DNA of 64,000 bases, from the NCBI RefSeq assembly GCF_018617395.1, contig NZ_JACSKC010000001.1, positions 1,488,001 through 1,552,000 on the forward strand, given 5' to 3'. Position numbers and translations under genes: made by a program. The DNA is from Exiguobacterium sp. s48 (GTDB taxonomy: Bacteria; Bacillota; Bacilli; Exiguobacteriales; Exiguobacteriaceae). A model generated the notes under the pieces. The model made no database searches, had not been told where the DNA came from, and saw only the letters and a list, made by a program, of their open reading frames with translations. How positions within the stretch are numbered: the first letter of the stretch is position 1; the number at the start of each line of letters is the position of its first letter. Below are positions 51,801-59,204 of this stretch, one piece after another.

Positions 51801-54478
51801 TGCAGTGTCGGCACGACTTTTTCAAAGAAGACGTCGACGAGTGATGGGTCGAACTGTTTCCCTGCCTCTTGTTTGATGATGGCAAGTGCCTCGTCAATCG
51901 TCTTCGCTTGTCTGTACGGTCGCCCTGTCACCATGACGTCGAACGTGTCGGCGACGGCAATGATCCGTGAGGCGAGCGGGATGTCATAATTGCTCAATCC
52001 TTTCGGATACCCTTTTCCGTCCCAACGTTCATGGTGCGCCAGTACGATTTCGGACAAGGCGACATATTCAGGTACCGTACTTAAAATGTTATAACTGATT
52101 TCCGGATGACGCTTGATTTCGCGCCACTCGTCTTCCGTCAACGCGTCGGGCTTATCTAGAATGTCGTTACTGATGGCCACTTTTCCGATATCGTGCAAGA
52201 TGGCGGCTGTGCGAATCTCATTCACCTCGGCAGTCGTGAAGCCCATCGCCTCTGCGAGTTGCCCGGACAAGTTGGCGACCCGCTTTGAATGCGCTTCTTC
52301 GCGTGGAATCTTCTCATACAGCGTGCGCATGATGATTTGAATGGAATGATGGCGTCGACTCTGCTTTTCAGAAACTTTATGGTGATACATCCGATCTTCC
52401 GCTAAATTGAACACTTCGCTCAATTCGGCATTTGCGTCATGTTTGACCGCTTCACCGAACGATGCGGAAATCGGTAATCCTTCTACCGTCTGTTCGTGAA
52501 AGAGACGACCAAGACGGTCCGACAGTTGTTTCGCCTCATCGAGTGTCGTGTTCGGCGAGATGATGACAAACTCATCGCCACCGACTCGCGCCACTTCATC
52601 TTTCGCGCGCAATTCATTTCGTAAAATATTCGCTGCTTCGACAAGTAATTGATCGCCAACCAAGTGACCGAATGCATCGTTCGTGAGCTTGAGGCCATTG
52701 ATATCGATGACGATGAGCGTGAGGGGATAAAACTGTTCATCATCATAGCGCTCCAAAGCCTCTTCAAAGTAACGTCGGTTTTTGATACCTGTCAATTGAT
52801 CGTGATAACTGAGATATTCAATCTCTCTCTCGTATGTTTTCTTCTCCGTGACATCCCCGATATATCCGTGCCATAACACATGCCCCTCCGCGATCTTCTC
52901 TGGACGGGATGACCCGAGAATCCAAATCGTACGGCCATCCTCGGTCAAAACACGGAATTCCGCGTCCCAAATCGTCAAGTTGCGATACGATTCATCAATC
53001 GACTGCATGACGTACGGATAATCATCCGGATGCATCCGTTGGAAGACACGTCCTGCATCGGTTTGTACTTCTTCTGCCGTGATCCCTAACATGTCTTCGA
53101 ATCCTTTACTAAAGAATGGGAAGTTGAAACTACCGTCGGGCATCAGTTCAAACTGATAGATCGCCCCAGGAATTTGGTCGGACAGTTTCGTCAACAGCCG
53201 GTCCCGATCGGCCAATTTTTCTTCCAATTGGACTCGGTCTGTCACGTCTTTGGCGACCGCATAAATATAATCCCCTTGAAGCTTACAGTGCCACTCGATT
53301 GAGCGATACGTATCGTCAATCGTCCGGAATCGGTTGACGAAGCGGAACAATTCACCTCGTTCTTCAAGTTCCGCAAAGCCAGCTTCCGTAATACGATCAT
53401 CGTCTGGATGAATCAGGCTGAGGAAATCGATATTCTCCAACTCCTCAAGAGAGAATCCTAAAACGCGCTCCCACGAATCATTCAAGTGCAGCACTTGCCG
53501 TGTGTTGAAGGCCATGATGCACTCTAAATCAAGTGTCGCGAATCCATCAAACATCGACTTCTTCGTCTCACCTACTTGATGATCGGCTTTCGTCAATTGC
53601 TGAAGTACATGGACGAGGTACAACTCGACGAGACCGAGACGGTTCGCTTGTTTCCCTTGTTCCATCACAATCGTCAAATCTCCATACAAGACGCCGTCTT
53701 TTTCGATTTTAAATAGAACGACTTCCCCAAGAGAGAAAATCCGAAGTAGATTTTTGACGAGACGTTTCGGAAGTGCACCATCAATCAGTGGGTCAATCCC
53801 ATCGAAGACACGGGGATTCGATTGTTTGAACAGGTCGCGTCGCTGCTCCGTCATCGGCCATTTCCGTCCGACCGGATGGAAACCGAGTACGTCGAGGCTT
53901 CTCTCTAACATTTCGTCGATACCGGATAAGGCGACTGTCGTATACGATTCTCCATCCTTCTCCACTAAGTTAAGCGCAACGGCTTTCGCGCCGGTGAAAT
54001 CACGAATTTGATCAAGAAATTGTTGGTTCATCAACAAATCGCTTCCAGTAGAAATGAATCGATGGGAGACGTTGACGAGTTGCTTCAACGCATTGTTTTC
54101 TTGGACATGCCGCGTAATATCGTGAAACATGACCGAGACGAATCCTTGTCGTTCACTGAATACGGACATCTCGAACCATGATTTATTACGACGAGAAAAA
54201 TGTTCGAACGCCACCGTACCGCCATCGTTGACGACGTGTGCCACTTGAATCATCCACTCTCGTTCACTAAATTCAAAGTCCTTCAAGACGCTTGACACTT
54301 TTTTTCCGATAAAATGTTTGCGTTTCCCCTTCATAATCTTCTCAAAGGCAGGATTCACTTCAAAGAACTCGTAGTCAATCGGCTCCGAAGCATCGTCGTA
54401 TATCACTTTAAACTCGACGTAGCCTTGGGGCATATGGCGTAACAATGTATCGTATGAAGAATGAATGGGGTTTGTCAC
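51794..54478 (-). CDS. PAS-GAF-PAS-PAS-GGDEF-HD-GYP protein
   Basis: A soluble protein of 894 residues. PAS-like domains lie at about 10-125, 320-425 and 440-555, with a GAF-like domain between about 135 and 300. GGDEF (about 570-720) has an intact GGDEF motif; the position of the inhibitory RxxD site before it reads RAKD, five residues upstream, so feedback is likely. HD-GYP (about 725-890) has HDIGK and the canonical HHERWDGKGYPKGL. It may both make and break down c-di-GMP, switching with sensor state. It has its own terminator. Confidence 0.92.
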   Translation of the reverse strand: MTNPIHSSYDTLLRHMPQGYVEFKVIYDDASEPIDYEFFEVNPAFEKIMKGKRKHFIGKKVSSVLKDFEFSEREWMIQVAHVVNDGGTVAFEHFSRRNKSWFEMSVFSERQGFVSVMFHDITRHVQENNALKQLVNVSHRFISTGSDLLMNQQFLDQIRDFTGAKAVALNLVEKDGESYTTVALSGIDEMLERSLDVLGFHPVGRKWPMTEQRRDLFKQSNPRVFDGIDPLIDGALPKRLVKNLLRIFSLGEVVLFKIEKDGVLYGDLTIVMEQGKQANRLGLVELYLVHVLQQLTKADHQVGETKKSMFDGFATLDLECIMAFNTRQVLHLNDSWERVLGFSLEELENIDFLSLIHPDDDRITEAGFAELEERGELFRFVNRFRTIDDTYRSIEWHCKLQGDYIYAVAKDVTDRVQLEEKLADRDRLLTKLSDQIPGAIYQFELMPDGSFNFPFFSKGFEDMLGITAEEVQTDAGRVFQRMHPDDYPYVMQSIDESYRNLTIWDAEFRVLTEDGRTIWILGSSRPEKIAEGHVLWHGYIGDVTEKKTYEREIEYLSYHDQLTGIKNRRYFEEALERYDDEQFYPLTLIVIDINGLKLTNDAFGHLVGDQLLVEAANILRNELRAKDEVARVGGDEFVIISPNTTLDEAKQLSDRLGRLFHEQTVEGLPISASFGEAVKHDANAELSEVFNLAEDRMYHHKVSEKQSRRHHSIQIIMRTLYEKIPREEAHSKRVANLSGQLAEAMGFTTAEVNEIRTAAILHDIGKVAISNDILDKPDALTEDEWREIKRHPEISYNILSTVPEYVALSEIVLAHHERWDGKGYPKGLSNYDIPLASRIIAVADTFDVMVTGRPYRQAKTIDEALAIIKQEAGKQFDPSLVDVFFEKVVPTLQQ

Positions 54479-54635
54479 GTCACTTCCTCCTCAGCAAGAA
54501 TAATCACTACCTAGTTTACCTCATTTATGATTGATTCCCTATTTTTTCCGAAGTCATTCCCATATACACTTTTAAAGTTTTTGTAAAATGCATGCCGACT
54601 TCTTGCCACCATTTATCTCGTTTGTTAGACTGTTT

Positions 54636-54659
54636 TCGAAAACCGATATCGATTTTCGA
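54636..54659. promoter_or_regulatory. Near-perfect 24-bp palindrome, probable PadR operator
   Basis: The left arm TCGAAAACCGAT and right arm ATCGATTTTCGA pair at 11 of 12 positions. It lies 20 bases before the padR-like start codon. PadR-family repressors commonly bind such palindromes in their own promoters. Confidence 0.65.
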
Positions 54660-54678
54660 TATGAAGGAGATGACACGT

Positions 54679-54987
54679 ATGGAAGACCGCGTCTTGCGAA
54701 AACTATTTCTCGGATTCATCCATATTCACATTTTGCATCATGCCGCAGCACATCCCGTATACGGGGCATGGATGGTCGATGAACTTCGGGAGCATGGGTA
54801 TGAAATCAGTGCTGGAACGCTCTACCCAATCCTGCATGGTATGGAGAAAGATGGGCTCTTGATTCGTGAGAACGAGACGGTCGATGGACATGTCCGTAAA
54901 AATTACGTGACGACCGAGAAAGGTCTCTCAGTGTTAAAAGATGCTCGTCAAAAGGCGTACGAGTTATTCAAAGAAATTAAGGAGTGA
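54679..54987 (+). CDS. PadR-family transcriptional regulator
   Basis: A repressor of 102 residues, the short PadR-s1 kind, with a winged helix at about 5-80: VYGAWMVDELREHGYEISAG and the signature TLYPILHGMEKDGLL. A C-terminal helix gives the dimer. The frame is open upstream, but AAGGAG at 54664-54669 sets the start at the ATG 54679 (9-base spacing). The stop lies five bases before the chrA start, so both are in one operon. It probably senses chromate or another anion transported by ChrA. Confidence 0.92.
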   Translation: MEDRVLRKLFLGFIHIHILHHAAAHPVYGAWMVDELREHGYEISAGTLYPILHGMEKDGLLIRENETVDGHVRKNYVTTEKGLSVLKDARQKAYELFKEIKE

Positions 54988-54991
54988 AGAT

Positions 54992-56173
54992 ATGACACAA
55001 CGTGTGACGTTTAAAACGTTACTAGAAATCTTGTTTGTTTCAACGAGGCTCGGCCTCACCTCGTTCGGTGGACCGGTCGCCCACCTTGGATACTTCCATG
55101 AGGAGTACGTGAGACGACGCAAATGGATGGATGAGAAAGCATACGCCGACCTCGTTGCATTATGCCAATTCTTACCCGGACCGGCCAGTTCACAGGTCGG
55201 AATCGGCATTGGGATCGTCCGGGGTGGCCTATTAGGTGGGCTCACCTCATTTATCGGCTTCACGACTCCGTCGGTTGTCGCTCTCATCCTATTCGCTTTA
55301 CTGTTGTCCGGACTCGACGTGTCCGACGCAGGTTGGCTCTATGGCTTGAAGGTCGTCGCCGTCGCGATCGTTGCCCATGCTATCTTAGGCATGGCAAGTA
55401 AACTGACACCTGATACAAAGACACGAACAATCGCCTTTTTCGCCTTGGCGGGCGTCTTGCTCTGGCAGACGACGTTCAGTCAGGTGTTGTTCATTCTTCT
55501 CGCGGCTCTCGCCGGATTCTTGTTGTTCAAACCGGAGCGCCTCGATGCGAAATCAAGTTCGTTCCCCATTTCAAAACGACTCGGTGCCGTCTTGTTGTCG
55601 ATATTTGGTACCCTTCTCGTCATCTTGCCGATTTTGCGAGAGACGTTTGAAAATCAGACGATTGCCTTGTTCGATAGTTTTTACCGGGCCGGTGCCCTCG
55701 TCTTCGGTGGTGGTCACGTCGTCTTGCCGTTACTTGAGCGTGAGCTCGTACCTGCTGGTTTCTTGAGTGAAGAAGCCTTCCTTGCAGGGTACGGTGCCGC
55801 TCAGGCCGTCCCTGGACCGCTTTTCACGTTCGCTTCTTATTTAGGAACGGTGATTAACGGTGTGCCGGGTGGCATCCTGGCGACGGTCGCGATTTTCTTG
55901 CCGGCCTTCTTGCTCATCCTCGGGGCACTTCCGTTCTGGGATGCGCTCCGTCATAACCCAAAAGTCGCCGGTGCCCTCATCGGGGTCAACGCGGCGGTGG
56001 TCGGTATTTTGATTGCGGCATTCTACAGCCCAATCTTCATGATTACCATTAACGATGCGGTCGACTTCGTATTCGCAGCCTTCCTGTTCGTCATGATTGC
56101 CTATTGGAAACTGCCCCCATGGGCACTCGTTATCGCCGGAGTACTTGGTGGAACGTTGATTACGATGATGTAA
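54992..56173 (+). CDS. chrA: Chromate transporter, long-chain ChrA
   Basis: A two-domain CHR transporter of 393 residues with about ten to twelve membrane helices. Each half carries the family motif: SFGGPVAHLGYF with LCQFLPGPASSQ in the first, and VFGGGHVVLPLLE with AQAVPGPLFTFASYLG in the second. It exports chromate, giving resistance; some members may move other oxyanions. The ATG at 54992 is preceded by AAGGAG. It lies in an operon with the PadR regulator, followed by a terminator. Confidence 0.95.
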   Translation: MTQRVTFKTLLEILFVSTRLGLTSFGGPVAHLGYFHEEYVRRRKWMDEKAYADLVALCQFLPGPASSQVGIGIGIVRGGLLGGLTSFIGFTTPSVVALILFALLLSGLDVSDAGWLYGLKVVAVAIVAHAILGMASKLTPDTKTRTIAFFALAGVLLWQTTFSQVLFILLAALAGFLLFKPERLDAKSSSFPISKRLGAVLLSIFGTLLVILPILRETFENQTIALFDSFYRAGALVFGGGHVVLPLLERELVPAGFLSEEAFLAGYGAAQAVPGPLFTFASYLGTVINGVPGGILATVAIFLPAFLLILGALPFWDALRHNPKVAGALIGVNAAVVGILIAAFYSPIFMITINDAVDFVFAAFLFVMIAYWKLPPWALVIAGVLGGTLITMM

Positions 56174-56176
56174 GGT

Positions 56177-56203
56177 GTAAGGGACTTTATGTCCCTTTTT
56201 TTA
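56177..56203 (+). terminator. Terminator after chrA
   Basis: A stem AAGGGAC / GTCCCTT with a 5-base loop is followed by TTTTT. Confidence 0.88.
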
Positions 56204-56327
56204 TTGGAATTCGAGATCATTTGATTGTTAATCTTTTGAAACCATTCCCTCTCCCCCACTCGTTATACTGAAGAATGGATTCTAAAAAAAGGGAAATGTC
56301 CGCTTTACCAGAAAGGAAGTGGGGGGC

Positions 56328-58163
56328 ATGAAACCACTCAAACATACAACGTATATGCCTGGTCTCGACGGATTGCGCACGTTCGCCGTCTTGGCTGTCA
56401 TTTTATATCATTTAAATGTACCTTACATATCCGGGGGGTTCCTCGGTGTCGATGTCTTCTTCGTCTTGTCCGGCTATTTGATCACCGGCATCTTGCTTCG
56501 GGAATGGACGAAGACGGGCACAATCGATTTGAAAACATTTTATGTCGCGCGTTTCCGTCGATTGCTCCCGGCACTCGTCTTGATGCTGTCGGTCGTCATG
56601 ACGTATGTGACGCTGTTTGACCGTTCCTTGCTCGATACGGTGCGCCAGGATTCACTGGCAGCACTCGCCTATGTGAATAACTGGTGGTATATCTTCCACG
56701 AAGTCTCGTACTTCGAGAGTTTCGGAAAGCCGTCACCGCTTCAAAACTTATGGTCTCTCTCAATTGAAGAACAGTTTTATGCGGTCTGGCCGTTATTCTT
56801 ACTCGTCGGTCTCGCGTTTCGGAAGCGGTTGCTTCAATTGGTCGCTACACTCTTATTCGTTTCCGCCGCTTGGATGGCGTTCCGATATGTCCCCGAGGCC
56901 GACCCGAGCCGTGTTTACTACGGAACCGACACACGATTGTTCGGTCTTCTCATGGGAGCTGTTTTAGCATTTGGTTGGCGTCCGGATGCATTCAAAGAAG
57001 TTATACCTTCTATCGGTCGTCACGTGTTAAACGTCACAGGAGGAATCTCGCTCATTGGGATTGTCTTCATCATCAGTCATGTCAACGCCTACGACGCATT
57101 TCTTTATTATGGGGGCTTTCTACTTGTCGCCTTCTTATCCGCCCTATTGATTGCCGCCGTCGCCCATCCGGCGACAATCTGGTCACGACTGTTTGGAAGC
57201 GCTTGGCTTCGCGTGATTGGCACACGAACGTATGGGATTTACTTGTGGCACTATCCGGTCATCATTCTGTCGACACCGCTCGAACGACTCGGCACGTTCT
57301 CGCCGCTCCTTTCCGTCGGACAAGTCGCATTGACGCTCTTGATCGCCGAATTGTCGTATCGCTTCGTCGAGACACCGATTCGCCGGAACGGGTTTAACCA
57401 TTCGTTTCGCCAGCTCATCTCGACACCGACGCATCCGAGCGCACGCTTCGTCACCACGGCGTGTGCGACGGCACTCTCACTCGTCCTCGTTGGGAATCTG
57501 ACCATCTTGGCATTCACAGAACCAGAATCGGTTCAAGATGAGATTCCAATCGTGAAAGTACCGATGCCAAAAGAAGAAAGACCGGACGTACCGAAAGAAT
57601 CGGAATCCGAAGAATCGGAAGACGTCCCATCTGAAGAGACATCGACTGACGAGAACACGGCACCACCTGAGGAACCAGACATCCAGACATGTCCACCGGC
57701 TCTCGCGATTGGGGACTCGGTCATGCTCGGATTGAACGAATATTTGGCAGATGCCTTCCCAAATATGAAAATCGACGCCCAAATCGGACGTCAAGTTCGA
57801 GACGCCATCCCAGTTGCGTCACAATATCAATCGTATAACGCTCCGGGTCACGTCGTATTTCTCCATCTCGGGACGAACGGTGCCTTCAAAATGGAGCAAC
57901 TCGAGACGCTACTCAAGCAGTTCGAGCGAGCGGACCACATCTATTTGATCAATACGCGCGTCCCACGTCCATGGGAGAGCGAGGTCAACGAGAAACTCGC
58001 CCGAGCCAGTGAACTGCACGAGAACGTGTCCCTCATCGATTGGCATGAACGGTCAATCGGGAAAGAAGCGTATTTCGAAGGTGACGGGGTCCATTTGAAT
58101 GTGGAAGGTGCCGAAGCGTTCGGAAATGTGCTGAACGAAGAAATCGGTTGCCAACTAAACTAG
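56328..58163 (+). CDS. Membrane acyltransferase with SGNH domain (OatA-like)
   Basis: A protein of 611 residues. The first 380 are an acyltransferase-3 domain with about ten helices (YMPGLDGLRTFAVLAVILYH, GGFLGVDVFFVLSGYLI, LWSLSIEEQFY). An acidic linker (about 405-450, rich in Glu, Ser, Pro) leads to an extracellular SGNH hydrolase-like domain with the Ser in AIGDSVMLG, LGTNG and the DGVHLN block. This is the build of OatA, which O-acetylates peptidoglycan and gives lysozyme resistance; teichoic acid or exopolysaccharide is also possible. The ATG at 56328 follows AAGGAAGTGGGG. Confidence 0.92.
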   Translation: MKPLKHTTYMPGLDGLRTFAVLAVILYHLNVPYISGGFLGVDVFFVLSGYLITGILLREWTKTGTIDLKTFYVARFRRLLPALVLMLSVVMTYVTLFDRSLLDTVRQDSLAALAYVNNWWYIFHEVSYFESFGKPSPLQNLWSLSIEEQFYAVWPLFLLVGLAFRKRLLQLVATLLFVSAAWMAFRYVPEADPSRVYYGTDTRLFGLLMGAVLAFGWRPDAFKEVIPSIGRHVLNVTGGISLIGIVFIISHVNAYDAFLYYGGFLLVAFLSALLIAAVAHPATIWSRLFGSAWLRVIGTRTYGIYLWHYPVIILSTPLERLGTFSPLLSVGQVALTLLIAELSYRFVETPIRRNGFNHSFRQLISTPTHPSARFVTTACATALSLVLVGNLTILAFTEPESVQDEIPIVKVPMPKEERPDVPKESESEESEDVPSEETSTDENTAPPEEPDIQTCPPALAIGDSVMLGLNEYLADAFPNMKIDAQIGRQVRDAIPVASQYQSYNAPGHVVFLHLGTNGAFKMEQLETLLKQFERADHIYLINTRVPRPWESEVNEKLARASELHENVSLIDWHERSIGKEAYFEGDGVHLNVEGAEAFGNVLNEEIGCQLN

Positions 58164-58196
58164 GCTCTTGCGAGTGCAAGAGCCTAGTTTTTTTCT
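58160..58196 (+). terminator. Terminator after the acyltransferase gene
   Basis: A perfect 12-bp stem CTAGGCTCTTGC / GCAAGAGCCTAG with a 4-base loop is followed by TTTTTTTC. Confidence 0.92.
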
Positions 58197-58684
58197 TTTC
58201 TGAATACATATCGTCCCAACAGCTTCACATACGCCAATACTTCACGAATGAGATATCGTCCTTTCGCAAGCTGAGGGGTCGGCGCATATAGGGCATCGCT
58301 CTCGAGCTGAAAATAGAGTCTCGCGATCAGACGGGCGCGCGGCACATGGAAATCATTCGTCACAATCGTCACACCTGATGTGCCATCCCAAAATGAACGG
58401 CTGTGCTCAAAATTCTCAATCGTCGACGTCGATGTCGCTTCGACATGGATGCGTGTCGCATCAATCCCTTGCGCCTTCAGTTCTCGTTCGATAACGTGTG
58501 CCTCCGCCATCCCTTCATCCGGTCCTTGACCACCCGTTGCGATCAGTTCGACATGAGGGTGTGCCTTCGCATAGGCGGCAGCCACGTCAATTCGATGTTG
58601 GAGCGCTCGGGACGGTCTAGTCCCATTCACTTTCGCCCCAAGAATGAGGACGAACCGATACGTCCCTGTCGCGTTCTTTCTCAT
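58184..58684 (-). CDS. DUF218 / YdcF-like protein
   Basis: A protein of 166 residues. The start VLILGAKVNGTRPSRALQHR, the middle LIATGGQGPDEGMAEA and the later TNDFHVPRA are typical of the DUF218 (SanA/YdcF/ElyC) family. Related proteins influence envelope polysaccharide synthesis. Most have an N-terminal membrane helix, which is missing here, so this is a soluble form. The ATG has GGGGTG before it. It converges on the acyltransferase gene. Confidence 0.9.
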   Translation of the reverse strand: MRKNATGTYRFVLILGAKVNGTRPSRALQHRIDVAAAYAKAHPHVELIATGGQGPDEGMAEAHVIERELKAQGIDATRIHVEATSTSTIENFEHSRSFWDGTSGVTIVTNDFHVPRARLIARLYFQLESDALYAPTPQLAKGRYLIREVLAYVKLLGRYVFRKEKN

Positions 58685-58804
58685 GTTGTCACCCCGCCTT
58701 CGTACGTTCTTCCCTAACTTTACTCAAACATAGAAATGATTGCACGAATCCACTCTTTTTTACAATTTCAAGTAAATATATTTACATAAATATGAAAAGT
58801 TAAT

Positions 58805-58832
58805 TTGAAATATCCAAAAATTGTTTTATGAT
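58805..58832 (+). promoter_or_regulatory. Promoter of the 97-residue protein gene
   Basis: TTGAAA (58805-58810) and TATGAT (58827-58832) are 16 bases apart, about 40 bases before the ATG. Confidence 0.65.
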
Positions 58833-58870
58833 AAGGGAGGTAAGACTTCTTGAGGAAGGACTGGTGAACC

Positions 58871-59164
58871 ATGACAGATTCAGATAAATGGTTATCCACC
58901 CGCTTCTTATATACACGCGACGCACGACTGTTTGCAGAGATTGAGGTCATCGAGCTCGACCCATCACACTATAAGTTTGTGATTCATCCGACACCGCTTG
59001 GCGCCGGGGAATCTCCTTATATGCGACAAGGTCCCCTCGACTCAGGTCATCTCCCCTCTGCCTTTTCTGATGTGAGTCACGTGTATACGAGACAGCTGGA
59101 TTGCTTACGTGCCGCGACACGTCTCGTCTCTTCGATTGGACCAGCTCGCTTTACAACACATTGA
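58871..59164 (+). CDS. Unknown protein, 97 residues
   Basis: I do not recognise it. It is soluble, with no signal peptide or membrane helix. LFAEIEVIELDPSHYKFVIH looks like two beta strands, and the C-terminal half is rich in Ser, Arg and Leu. The ATG follows GAAGGA. A stronger GGGAGG lies further upstream and faces a six-codon frame (TTG ... TGA, 58852-58869) that ends just before the ATG, perhaps a leader. It has its own promoter and terminator. Confidence 0.65.
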   Translation: MTDSDKWLSTRFLYTRDARLFAEIEVIELDPSHYKFVIHPTPLGAGESPYMRQGPLDSGHLPSAFSDVSHVYTRQLDCLRAATRLVSSIGPARFTTH

Positions 59165-59166
59165 CC

Positions 59167-59204
59167 AAAAGAACGGAGTCGCAACCATGCGACTCCGTTC
59201 TTTA
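59167..59204. terminator. Bidirectional terminator
   Basis: A perfect 15-bp stem AAAGAACGGAGTCGC / GCGACTCCGTTCTTT with a 6-base loop. T-rich on the plus side and A-rich on the other, it ends two convergent genes. Confidence 0.92.
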
